10,716 nucleotides of DNA from Clostridiaceae bacterium (GTDB lineage Bacteria; Bacillota; Clostridia; Lachnospirales; Lachnospiraceae), in NCBI GenBank assembly GCA_018378255.1, contig JAGZXV010000196.1, forward strand, positions 1 to 10,716, in the 5' to 3' direction. Made by a program: the position numbers and the translations under genes. The notes under the pieces were generated by a model. The model made no database searches. It was not told the origin of the DNA and saw only the letters and a program-made list of their open reading frames with translations. Positions 1-7,314 of the stretch are shown here, piece after piece. Position 1 is the stretch's first letter. Every line of letters starts with the position of its first letter.

Positions 1-66
1 CGTTTGATGTTAAATTTTCTTATAATTTACAAAATTGTTTTTAATTACTTGAGCCAGAGAAAACCA

Positions 67-187
67 GCAGAAAAGCGGGGCGGGGGGACGGACTGGATGG
101 TTGGAAGCCGGTTTTCATCACCGAAGGCTTCCGCCGGGCCCATCCGCTCCCAACCATCCAGTCCGTTCCCCCGCCCCGCTTTTCTGC
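67..187. repeat. 38-bp inverted repeat, probable bidirectional terminator
   Basis: Two 38-base arms (67-104 and 150-187) are reverse complements at 37 of 38 positions; the exception is G87 against T167, which is a G-U wobble in a rightward transcript. The outer part of each arm reads AAAAGCGGGG / CCCCGCTTTT, so a transcript in either direction ends a GC-rich stem with a short U run. The 45-base loop holds a nested hairpin: GGAAGC (103-108) with GCTTCC (127-132), and CGGT (109-112) with ACCG (120-123). The element begins 20 bases past the stop of the leftward gene at 208, which is the expected place for its terminator. It is much longer than a normal intrinsic terminator, so it could instead be a dispersed repeat or miniature mobile element doing a terminator's job. 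I see no clear target-site duplication. Confidence 0.75.
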
Positions 188-207
188 GTAACTTTCTCAC
201 CTGAATC

Positions 208-1383
208 TCAATTCTGTGGATATTCGATTTTTAACATCACCTCGTCCAAAGAAACCCCTTGCCCCCGTTTAATAGAAAGCATCTGCTCTTCAGAAAACCC
301 GATTGTTTCCCCGTCATGGAGCACCACATTCTGCGCCAGCACGTAATACACCATGTCAAACAGAAAGCTGCGAAGATCATTTGGATTGTCATGAACATGG
401 AGAACCTCGATTTCGTCTTTGCCGAATGCTTTCATACCAAAAGTATAAGCATTCAGGCCGTCCTCTGCCTGATACAAACCGAAATAAATCCAGTTCAATA
501 CAGGTAGTTCATCCGCCTTCATAACCTGCGCCGCTTCCAGGTAATAAGAAGGTTCAAATAGGGTGCCGCTGGTGTTGACGCCCAGTACATTTTCTTGTTT
601 ACAGCAGGCGGCAGTCAGCTTGACAAACAGCTTACCGCCTTCCAGCACAGGGATATTTTTTCCCAATATGGCGACTATGAGGTGGGCCTGGTGGTTTTTT
701 GCCGCTTCCACAGCTTCGGGCCACATGTAATTGCTGGCGGCATTTTCCACAGCCTCATTGTTGGGAACCGGGGCGGGCATGAGGCTGACGGCTCCGATGG
801 CATCGCCGATTGAAAAAACAAGAGGTGGCATCTCCGGGGAGGAGGGATCAGGGGCGTCTTCCCGGCATTCAATGTTCCAGTCTGCCAGCAGATCAGCCTT
901 GAATTTTTCCGGATTCCATTCTGGAGAGGAGAGCAGTACAAAGCCGACGAAGGTTCCGGAATCAGAAGCGGAACCGGAAACAAAATCAGAACCAGCTTCA
1001 GAACTGGAATCGGAATTAAAACCAAAACCGGCATCGGCAGAATTTTGGTCCGCTTTTTCAGCCTGGTCCATCCAGTATTGGCGGATCATTTCAACCATGG
1101 AAACAGCTTTTTCATGGGCAGTGGCAGGATCGTAGGGCTCCATATTGCTGAAAATGTGTCCGCAGTGCTCCAGTTCATCCTTTTCGTAGCCGCCGCAGAC
1201 TCCGAGCAGCCATTTCCCTAAGATTGATTTTTTATACCTGAAAATGTAATAGTGAAGGTCGTAAAGGTCAAATTCACCTGCCAGTTCAATGGAAGAAGGC
1301 TTTTTTCCAAGTTCCTGCGGGTGAGCCAGCCATTCGGTCATGGATTGCAATGCACAAGTCTGCTGTTGTTTCTGGTGATTCAT
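208..1383 (-). CDS. DUF4261 domain-containing protein of unknown function
   Basis: A 391-residue protein without signal peptide or membrane segment, so probably cytoplasmic. It has three parts. Residues 1 to about 112 form an N-terminal region rich in aromatic residues (for example LYDLHYYIFRYKKS and GVCGGYEK) that I cannot assign to a family. Residues 117-144 are a low-complexity Ser/Gly/Asp linker. Residues from about 145 to the end resemble DUF4261, starting FVGFVLLSSPEWNPEKF, with later blocks around MWPEAVEAAKNHQAHLIVAI and PVLNWIYFGLYQAEDG. The biochemical role of DUF4261 is not known to me. The ATG at 1383 follows an AAAGGAAA ribosome binding site about nine bases upstream. The gene starts 26 bases after the cdaR-like gene on the same strand, so the two are probably co-transcribed and end at the inverted repeat 67-187. 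The family assignment is from memory of the motif pattern. Confidence 0.75.
   Translation of the reverse strand: MNHQKQQQTCALQSMTEWLAHPQELGKKPSSIELAGEFDLYDLHYYIFRYKKSILGKWLLGVCGGYEKDELEHCGHIFSNMEPYDPATAHEKAVSMVEMIRQYWMDQAEKADQNSADAGFGFNSDSSSEAGSDFVSGSASDSGTFVGFVLLSSPEWNPEKFKADLLADWNIECREDAPDPSSPEMPPLVFSIGDAIGAVSLMPAPVPNNEAVENAASNYMWPEAVEAAKNHQAHLIVAILGKNIPVLEGGKLFVKLTAACCKQENVLGVNTSGTLFEPSYYLEAAQVMKADELPVLNWIYFGLYQAEDGLNAYTFGMKAFGKDEIEVLHVHDNPNDLRSFLFDMVYYVLAQNVVLHDGETIGFSEEQMLSIKRGQGVSLDEVMLKIEYPQN
952..1035. repeat. Degenerate hexanucleotide tandem repeat in coding sequence
   Basis: Fourteen consecutive six-base units can be laid end to end, with a + strand consensus close to RGAAYC (GGAATC, AGAAGC, GGAACC, AGAACC, AAAACC and so on). 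Unit borders coincide with codon borders of the leftward gene, so each unit encodes a dipeptide, mostly X-Ser, X-Gly or Gly-Phe. Together they encode the linker at residues 117-144 of the DUF4261 protein. The pattern suggests an old expansion by slippage that has since diverged. Changes in unit number would keep the reading frame. Confidence 0.7.
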
Positions 1384-1409
1384 GATAATGTTTCCTTTCT
1401 GCGGTTATT

Positions 1410-2576
1410 TTATTGGTTTTTATGATCTTCCATATAGTGAAAAAGGCCGATCAGAAAGATTGCGTCCTTTACGTTGAAAAATGGATCAATGCCCAGAAGC
1501 GTCTTGATTTTTTTTATTCTGGCATTCAGTGTGTTTTTGTGAATATAGAGCTGTTCGGCTGCAGACGCCAGGTTCATGTTGCAGATGATCAGCGCCATGA
1601 TAGTGGTTAAAAAAGTATCTTCATCCATATGTTCCCGGATAACTTCCGCATATTTTTTAAAAATGGGCTGAAGCTGTTCGGCCGGAGCCAGGCTGAAAAG
1701 ATAGCTGATCAAATGCTGTTGGAACGGATGGATCCGTTCGTGGGCATCCTGAATGTGCCGGCTTAACCAGTGCAGACATTGGTAACTGGTTCTGAAATCA
1801 ATGAATTCCTGGCAAGGCGCAGAGTAATAGTAATAAATCAGCAGTCCTTTTAATCCGCATAGTGAACTGATCAGGGCATCCAGGGCGTCACAGAATTCCT
1901 TCATCTCATCGTTAAAATAAGCCGGGTCAAATTGTTTGACGGCCCTTAATACCAGCAGATTGGTGGCATCCACTTTTAACAGCATGTCCTGGACCTGCCG
2001 TAACTCAGACTTTGCGTAGGCAGAGATCACATGATCCAGAAGATCATTATTGTATTCGCCCCGCAATTTGACCAGTACAGGAATTCTTAGAGCGCTGCTG
2101 TTAAACCCCTGTTCCTTTGCAAGCCGTCCGATGCGGGACGGGTTGACAGGCTGTTCAAACAAAAGGGCATTGCACAGTTTGTTATTGGCCTGCTGTTCCC
2201 TGATGGCGGAACGCTGTTTGCTGTCCGATTCCAAAAGCGTTTCCAGAGAGAATTTGATGAGTTTAGCCAGCTTAATATTCTCTGCCGGAGAGCCGGAAAG
2301 TCCCAGGACGCCTGAAATCTCTGTGCCGTCCTGTAAAAGCATATTGATTCCAGGTTTCAGAACCCCGTACATGGCTTTATTCTCCTCCAGATTCTCCGTG
2401 ATGCTGATGGACTGGCGGTTGACGATCATGTCATAGGCCAACTGGTGGAAATCCCCTACCCGTTCCGGTGTGGAACTGGCTATGATAATTCCCTTTTCAT
2501 TCATTATATTGATCGGTACATCGATTTGGCGCTGCATCTTCTGGATAAAGTTCTGGGCAATTTCCACATCTATCAT
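1410..2576 (-). CDS. CdaR-like sugar diacid regulator
   Basis: A 388-residue transcription regulator of the CdaR group. Residues 1 to about 116 match the putative sugar diacid recognition domain (PF05651): an opening like IAQNFIQKMQRQIDVPINIM, then GIIIASSTPERVGDFHQLA, then GINMLLQDGTEISGVLGLSG. These align by eye with E. coli CdaR (AQDIVARTMRIIDTNINVMD, GVIGLTGEP). The last 65 or so residues are the PucR/CdaR-type C-terminal helix-turn-helix (NLASAAEQLYIHKNTLNARI, then KIKTLLGIDPF). The start at 2576 is preferred because GAGG lies six bases before it; an in-frame ATG at 2588 adds four residues but has only a poor site. The gene is divergent from the alcohol dehydrogenase/aldolase pair, which it probably controls in response to an organic acid. 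CdaR in E. coli activates glucarate/galactarate genes; the ligand here is unknown. Confidence 0.88.
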   Translation of the reverse strand: MIDVEIAQNFIQKMQRQIDVPINIMNEKGIIIASSTPERVGDFHQLAYDMIVNRQSISITENLEENKAMYGVLKPGINMLLQDGTEISGVLGLSGSPAENIKLAKLIKFSLETLLESDSKQRSAIREQQANNKLCNALLFEQPVNPSRIGRLAKEQGFNSSALRIPVLVKLRGEYNNDLLDHVISAYAKSELRQVQDMLLKVDATNLLVLRAVKQFDPAYFNDEMKEFCDALDALISSLCGLKGLLIYYYYSAPCQEFIDFRTSYQCLHWLSRHIQDAHERIHPFQQHLISYLFSLAPAEQLQPIFKKYAEVIREHMDEDTFLTTIMALIICNMNLASAAEQLYIHKNTLNARIKKIKTLLGIDPFFNVKDAIFLIGLFHYMEDHKNQ

Positions 2577-2595
2577 AAGTAACCTCATTTGCTTT

Positions 2596-2658
2596 CTGAA
2601 ATGTGTTCAAAACACTAAAATATGTGGTAACAGTTCAGGACGATGAGTTGTTCTGAAC
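2596..2658. promoter_or_regulatory. Candidate CdaR operator cluster
   Basis: The cdaR-adjacent half of the divergent spacer has four copies of a TGAA/TTCA half-site in two inverted pairs. The first pair is CTGAA (2596-2600) facing TTCAA (2606-2610). The second is GTTCAGGA (2633-2640) facing TTCTGAAC (2651-2658), whose arms match at 7 of 8 positions across a 10-base spacer. The position directly upstream of the cdaR-like start suggests autoregulation and control of the divergent operon. Binding by this regulator is an inference; no consensus for it is known to me. Confidence 0.4.
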
Positions 2659-2724
2659 AGCTGTAATATGTCTTAAAATGTTATTTAATTCTATATTTTT
2701 ATAGGATTATTGTAGTCGAAACAC

Positions 2725-2753
2725 ATGACTTTTGCAAGACGCTATCCTATAAT
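2725..2753 (+). promoter_or_regulatory. Probable promoter of the dehydrogenase-aldolase operon
   Basis: A perfect -10 box TATAAT (2748-2753) stands 17 bases downstream of ATGACT (2725-2730), which matches the -35 consensus at four of six positions. Transcription would start near 2760, about 55 bases before the dehydrogenase ATG. The weak -35 fits a promoter that is helped by an activator such as the divergent CdaR-like protein. Confidence 0.55.
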
Positions 2754-2813
2754 AGAATCAGTGACAGGAAGTGTAATAAAAAGATCAGAATGAATGTATG
2801 GAGGGAATCAGAT

Positions 2814-3923
2814 ATGTGGAAATTTTACCAGCCTGCGGACATCATGTTCGGCGCAGGCAATGTAGAAAAAATAGCGGAATTCATGGAAGGAAAAAATCTG
2901 GACAAGGCATTGATCATTGCGGACCCATTTACTGAAAAATGCGGGCTGGCTAAAAGAGTTATGGACGCGTCTGAGGGAAAGGTTTTGGGAATTATCAGCG
3001 AGGTAGAACCCAATCCATCGATTCAGAACGTGGACGCCTGCATCGCAAAAGCGAAGGAACTGGGTGCAAAGAGCATCATCGCAATCGGCGGCGGAAGCGC
3101 CATGGACTGCGCCAAATCCACAGCGGCAGGTTATAAGCTGGGCCTGGACGGGGCCGCTCTTTTAGCAGGAGCCCCCATCACAGACGCCCTTCCTGTAATC
3201 GCAATCCCAACAACGGCTGGAACAGGAAGTGAAGTGACTGCCGGGGCAGTTATCAGTGATAAGGAAAAAGGCATTAAATCAGCTATATTCGGACCGGCTA
3301 TTTTCCCGGTGCTGGCTATTGTGGATCCTGAGCTGACTTATACATGTCCCCCGTCCGTAACTGCTTCTTCCGGCATTGACGTGCTGGCTCATTCCCTGGA
3401 TGCATTAACCAGCGTAAAAGCCAGTCCGGCTACGGATGCCCTGGCAGTACGTGCGGCTAAGATGGTATTTGAAAATCTGGAAAAGGCTTATCTGGATGGA
3501 ACTGATAAGACAGCCCGTGACAACATGTCCGAAGCCTGTGTGGTAGCCGGCCTGGCATTTTCCCAGACGGGAACCACCGGCTCCCATGCCTGCTCCTACA
3601 TTCTGACATCCAAATTCGGCATACCACATGGAGAAGCCTGCGCATTCACCCTGGATTCCTGGTTCCGTGAAAATGCGAAAGCAAGACCACAGCTGAACGA
3701 ATTTGCAAAAATGATGGGATTTTCCGATGCGGATGAAGTGGCGGATGAGGTGGCAAAGCTGAGAGGCAGATTAAACCTCAGGTCTAAATTGCCGGAAATT
3801 GGAGTGACGGAAGCTGATCTGGATGAAATCGCAGAAAGCAGCAATGCGTCGGGAAATATGACCAATAATATCGCTAAGATCGGGATTGACGGAATCCGCA
3901 GATTATTTGCAGATAAGGCCTGA
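2814..3923 (+). CDS. Iron-containing alcohol dehydrogenase
   Basis: A 369-residue cytosolic NAD(P)-dependent dehydrogenase of the Fe-ADH family (PF00465), the usual length for this family. Visible motifs are the N-terminal FGAGN, the nucleotide-binding GGGSAMDCAK (residues 92-101), TTAGTGSEVT (133-142) and the metal ligands D189, H193 (GIDVLAHSLDA), H258 and H272 (IPHGEACAF). The second histidine of the FucO HxxxH motif is replaced by Tyr262 (SHACSY), as in subgroups that include phosphonoacetaldehyde and maleylacetate reductases, so FucO-like substrates should not be assumed. The ATG at 2814 is chosen because GGAGGG lies eight bases upstream; an in-frame ATG at 2790 has no such site. It is the first gene of an operon with the aldolase 45 bases downstream, and probably reduces the aldehyde that aldolase releases. 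If the pathway is CdaR-type diacid breakdown, that could be tartronate semialdehyde, but this is inference. Confidence 0.93.
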   Translation: MWKFYQPADIMFGAGNVEKIAEFMEGKNLDKALIIADPFTEKCGLAKRVMDASEGKVLGIISEVEPNPSIQNVDACIAKAKELGAKSIIAIGGGSAMDCAKSTAAGYKLGLDGAALLAGAPITDALPVIAIPTTAGTGSEVTAGAVISDKEKGIKSAIFGPAIFPVLAIVDPELTYTCPPSVTASSGIDVLAHSLDALTSVKASPATDALAVRAAKMVFENLEKAYLDGTDKTARDNMSEACVVAGLAFSQTGTTGSHACSYILTSKFGIPHGEACAFTLDSWFRENAKARPQLNEFAKMMGFSDADEVADEVAKLRGRLNLRSKLPEIGVTEADLDEIAESSNASGNMTNNIAKIGIDGIRRLFADKA

Positions 3924-3968
3924 TCAGAGTGAAAATAATACCGCATCGGCGGATAATTGGAGGTAGCT

Positions 3969-4763
3969 ATGAGAGCGAATATGGTGAATTGGAAAGAGCA
4001 GATGAAGGAAAGACCCTTGTTTGGATGTTTCGTAACCTATGGACTGCCGGATCTGGCAGAATATACGGCCAGTCTTGGCTTTGACTTCATTTTAATAGAC
4101 AATGAACACGGGGTGATGGAGCAGACCACATTATGCGATATGGTAAGGGCATCCCAGTGTGAAGGAGTTCCGGCTGTTGTAAGATGTACGATGAACGAGT
4201 ATGACCATGTGCAGAAAGCCTTGGATTTCGGAGCTAACGGGGTGCAGGTTCCCCTTGTCAATACGGTGGAAGACGCGAAAAAGATCGTATCCCTGACCCA
4301 TTACGCACCGCTCGGAAAGAGAGGAACTGCCTATCTTCCGAGGGCGGCCGGATATGGCATGGTGGATGATAAGTGCGCTTACAGGGAAGAAGCCAATAAG
4401 GTGAAATTGGTCAGCGTACATATTGAGACGGTGGAGGCAGTAAAGAATCTGGATGAAATTCTGAAAGTGGATGGAATCGATGTTTATTTTATAGGGCCTG
4501 GGGATCTGTCCTCTTCCATGAATCTTCCTACCAATGACCCCAAAGTCCAGGAGACGGTAAAGAGCTGCATTCAGAAGATCGCAGCAGCCGGTAAAATTCC
4601 CGGATATTATGTTGGAAATGCCGAAGCGGCCAGACAGGCGATCGAATGGGGAGCCAGATATTTGGTGACGGCCATTACTCCTTATATGACGGCGGGAGCG
4701 CTGAAATATCTGGCAGATGTTAAGGGGGAATGCGGGAGCGCTGAGGTGAAGGACGCATATTAA
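3969..4763 (+). CDS. HpcH/HpaI family class II aldolase
   Basis: A 264-residue metal-dependent aldolase/citrate lyase family protein (PF03328), close in length to E. coli GarL and HpaI. Family motifs are in order: LIDNEHG with catalytic-type His47, VVRCT with Arg72, LDFGANGVQVPLVNT, then SVHIETVEAV with metal ligand Glu153, and FIGPGDLSSS with metal ligand Asp179. All expected active-site residues are present. Relatives cleave 2-keto-3-deoxy or 4-hydroxy-2-keto acids into pyruvate plus an aldehyde. The ATG at 3969 is chosen because GGAGGT lies just before it; a TTG at 3957 is in frame but contains that site. It follows the alcohol dehydrogenase in an apparent operon and sits beside a CdaR-like regulator, which favours a sugar-acid substrate such as 5-keto-4-deoxyglucarate. 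No dehydratase or transporter is in view to confirm this. The gene converges on the hydrolase with only 30 bases between stop codons and no visible terminator. Confidence 0.92.
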   Translation: MRANMVNWKEQMKERPLFGCFVTYGLPDLAEYTASLGFDFILIDNEHGVMEQTTLCDMVRASQCEGVPAVVRCTMNEYDHVQKALDFGANGVQVPLVNTVEDAKKIVSLTHYAPLGKRGTAYLPRAAGYGMVDDKCAYREEANKVKLVSVHIETVEAVKNLDEILKVDGIDVYFIGPGDLSSSMNLPTNDPKVQETVKSCIQKIAAAGKIPGYYVGNAEAARQAIEWGARYLVTAITPYMTAGALKYLADVKGECGSAEVKDAY

Positions 4764-4793
4764 ACAGCTGTATAAAACAAAAAGATCCAATTG

Positions 4794-5642
4794 CTATTCA
4801 TCCGCCCACTTTAAACAAGCTTCATAAACCTCCCTCCCCTCATCTCTTTCCGTATTCCGGTCAAAATCATGTTCTAAGTAATAGACCGGATAAAAGACGG
4901 ATCCAGGTATCATATGTGCCATTCGTTTTGAGATGCAAAACGGTACATCCTCATCGGCTGAGCTTGCGGTGAGGAACGCAGGAGGGAGGCCGGAGAGGTC
5001 CTTTTCATTTAAGGAATAGGCGGAGAGGTCATCCGCATCATTAACCAGCCATAGAGGCCAGTCTCCCCTCTGCCTTGCACAGACGTAAAGGCAGTAACGT
5101 TTTTCCAATGGGCCGGAAGTTATGGGAGATCCGTTTTTCGCCTGCTCAAGAATAGATTTATCCAGCTTTGGATAGTTCAGATAAAAGGGGCTGGGGTTAT
5201 AAAATTCCGGCTGTTCAAAATTGTAGTATCCGTAAAAACTGATGATTTTCATAGGTTTTGGCAGGTCAAGCGTTTGGAGACGGCTTGCCAGGAACAGCAC
5301 CAGATAGGCCCCGGCGGAGCGTCCGAAGAGAAGGTACTTTAATGGAAGGCCGTTCTGCTCCGATTTAAAAGAGGAGCAGAACCATCTCACGCATTCTTCC
5401 GTACTGTGATGAATGTCCGCCAGGGTGCTTTCCGGGGAGAGAGGGTAATCAAAGGTGAGAAAATCGTATCCGGCATCTAAAAACATCTGACGATAAACCG
5501 CGGGAAGATCCTGCCTTTGGCCGTACATCAATCCTCCGCCGTGAAAATACAGGACGGCAATATTTTTTCTATTATTCCCTGCAGAGTAATAATCCGCATT
5601 CAGGGAATATCCTAACTCAGTTTGAAATTCATAATTTTTCAT
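4794..5642 (-). CDS. HSL-type alpha/beta hydrolase
   Basis: A 282-residue serine hydrolase of the alpha/beta fold (Abhydrolase_3 / hormone-sensitive lipase type). The oxyanion-hole HGGG is at 34-37 (VLYFHGGGLMYG), the nucleophile elbow GRSAG at 107-111 gives Ser109, the acid is probably Asp230 or Asp232 (SADEDVPF), and the base is His258 (LEHDF). No signal peptide is seen, so it is probably cytoplasmic. The substrate is unknown; relatives cleave small carboxyl esters and sometimes amides. The ATG at 5642 follows AAGGAAG about seven bases upstream; a GTG at 5648 is in frame but overlaps the gap to that site. The gene starts 16 bases after the PucR-like regulator stop, so the two form an operon, which points to a job linked to the regulator's pathway or ligand. 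Confidence 0.88.
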   Translation of the reverse strand: MKNYEFQTELGYSLNADYYSAGNNRKNIAVLYFHGGGLMYGQRQDLPAVYRQMFLDAGYDFLTFDYPLSPESTLADIHHSTEECVRWFCSSFKSEQNGLPLKYLLFGRSAGAYLVLFLASRLQTLDLPKPMKIISFYGYYNFEQPEFYNPSPFYLNYPKLDKSILEQAKNGSPITSGPLEKRYCLYVCARQRGDWPLWLVNDADDLSAYSLNEKDLSGLPPAFLTASSADEDVPFCISKRMAHMIPGSVFYPVYYLEHDFDRNTERDEGREVYEACLKWADE

Positions 5643-5658
5643 AAACACTCTTCCTTTT

Positions 5659-7269
5659 TTATCCCATTAATTTAAAAAGCCTGGATGCGATCTGGGCCTG
5701 TAAAATTTGCTCAGGATCGGAAAAATTAAATCCCAGAATCTGTATGATTTTATTGATCCGGTACCGGATTGTTTTTGGATGCAGGTACATGGATGCCGCA
5801 GTTTCTGAAAAACTTTGGTTCGTTTCTAAAAAGCAGCTCAGCGTTTCCATTAATTCAGGATGATCCTTTCTGAACTGCAGAAGGCTGGGAGGAATGAACC
5901 GTTCAGGATGTTCCAGATTGCCTGTGGACATAAAAAGTTTATAGATTCCCAAATCGTCATAAGACAGGGCTGAATCCTGCCGGTAGAACAGATGGAGTAT
6001 TTTCTGGATGTCAACAGCTTCCTGGTTTATTTTGGGAATACCATTGCGGTCTGAGGTGGAACTCAAGGAAATCTGATAGTTAAAATCAGGTATTCCCGGA
6101 GAGCTGCGGACAGTTTCCACGATTTCCTGTGCGGTTCCGGGCAGGATGGGGCCTGCTTTTCTGGAAAAATTATAAAGGAATGTGATCCGGTTCTGCTTTT
6201 CTAAGTAAGCTACATTCATCCACCTGTTTTTGTACTGTGTCTTTAAACCGTAGAATATACTGTTGGCCCAGTCGGGATCACTGATGAACTTAGGATCTTT
6301 GGATGTGAGCCGGATCATTATTACCTGGTAGCTGGGATGAAGATCGATATGGAGGGCGTTTAAGAGATCCTCCGAATGGGCGGAATCAAAATTTCTGCCA
6401 TTGAGCAGGTCACTTACCAGGTTATTGTTGCGGTGGAACCGGTTTTGGGAAATGGAATACTGCTTTAACAGCTCCATTTGAAGAAAACTGACTACATTTT
6501 CTATGACCATGAAGTCATCATTTCCAATCACCTTGCCCCGGTTATGTATGACCAGTTCATATCTGGCGTGATCTAAATTGGGTACATCCACGCTGATGGC
6601 CCTGTTCCTGTCCTTGCTGCTTTCCGCAGAATATTCCACATGAAGATGTTTATAAGAAAAATTCATATATCTGGTAGCAGTGATGGGGTGTATTTTAATT
6701 ACTGCAAAATCATCCAAAACCGGATTTGTGCTGATCTGCTGGTGATGGGTGTGATTGATTAAGGTGACGTCACAGCCGATCATTTTCTTTAATTCCTCTA
6801 AAAGCTGCAGAAGAGAAGGCTCTTTTAAAGCCATGCGGGTCAGCTTGTTGTGAACATCATAATGCCGGTTCAGCATGGCGATGTTGGAATCGATAATTGG
6901 GCCTAAGATTTCCAGAATTACAGATTCATACTTCACTTCCTTTGGAATCTGTATTAAGGGCAGGGCATGAAGGTTGCAGTAATCAGTCACCGTAACCGGA
7001 ATATCTGAGACAAAGCGGTCCAGTTTGACGATGAGGGCGCTGATTCCGATGGATGTGAGCTTGCACATGAATTGAGTGATTTCATCAGTTGAGAGATCTT
7101 TCAGGGCAAAATAGCTGGTGAGGATGATTTCGCCTTCATTCCCCCAATTTTCAATATCTACGGCTTCTAAAACCATGATGCCGGTAACGCTGCGGGGCAG
7201 GCCGTCATTGCCTGCGATAACCCGCGCAAAAGACAATGACGGTATGGTAAGGATTTTCGATACATCCAT
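5659..7269 (-). CDS. PucR family transcriptional regulator
   Basis: A 536-residue regulator with the PucR layout. Residues 1 to about 125 form the N-terminal PucR domain (PF07905), opening MDVSKILTIPSLSFARVIAG and including GEIILTSYFAL and ISALIVKLDRF. A long central sensor-like region follows. The last 64 residues contain the C-terminal helix-turn-helix (PF13556), with FSETAASMYLHPKTIRYRI then NKIIQILGFNF. The start at 7269 is set by an AAAGGAGGT ribosome binding site seven bases upstream; an in-frame ATG 39 bases earlier would add 13 residues. The B. subtilis namesake controls purine catabolism. This gene diverges from the FdrA-YlbE/carbamate kinase operon, which fits a regulator of ureide breakdown, and it is followed closely by a hydrolase gene. 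The ligand and exact targets are inference. Confidence 0.9.
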   Translation of the reverse strand: MDVSKILTIPSLSFARVIAGNDGLPRSVTGIMVLEAVDIENWGNEGEIILTSYFALKDLSTDEITQFMCKLTSIGISALIVKLDRFVSDIPVTVTDYCNLHALPLIQIPKEVKYESVILEILGPIIDSNIAMLNRHYDVHNKLTRMALKEPSLLQLLEELKKMIGCDVTLINHTHHQQISTNPVLDDFAVIKIHPITATRYMNFSYKHLHVEYSAESSKDRNRAISVDVPNLDHARYELVIHNRGKVIGNDDFMVIENVVSFLQMELLKQYSISQNRFHRNNNLVSDLLNGRNFDSAHSEDLLNALHIDLHPSYQVIMIRLTSKDPKFISDPDWANSIFYGLKTQYKNRWMNVAYLEKQNRITFLYNFSRKAGPILPGTAQEIVETVRSSPGIPDFNYQISLSSTSDRNGIPKINQEAVDIQKILHLFYRQDSALSYDDLGIYKLFMSTGNLEHPERFIPPSLLQFRKDHPELMETLSCFLETNQSFSETAASMYLHPKTIRYRINKIIQILGFNFSDPEQILQAQIASRLFKLMG

Positions 7270-7314
7270 GATAATACCTCCTTTTATCTCCTGTGGATAA
7301 AAAAACACAGATTT

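Noticed and set aside
4..26. Promoter-like TTGATG ... TATAAT near the left edge
   Set aside because: The spacing is only 11 bases, and no rightward gene with support follows; the short open frames there read through the inverted repeat.
731..1135. 134-residue rightward open frame, Ser/Glu/Pro-rich, opposite the DUF4261 gene
   Set aside because: It is the antisense reading of the codon-phased hexamer repeat. It has no ribosome binding site, and the opposite strand has a recognisable family match.
3941..3952. Small hairpin CCGC-ATCG-GCGG between dehydrogenase and aldolase
   Set aside because: The stem is four base pairs with no U run after it, so it is not a terminator. At most it might stabilise the processed mRNA before the aldolase ribosome binding site.
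4764..4771. ACAGCTGT palindrome, also present at 2657-2664
   Set aside because: An eight-base palindrome occurring twice in more than 10 kb is weak evidence, and one copy sits after a stop codon rather than in a promoter.
4131..4790. 219-residue leftward open frame opposite the aldolase
   Set aside because: It lies antisense to a gene with all active-site motifs intact. It has no family resemblance and no ribosome binding site that I can see.
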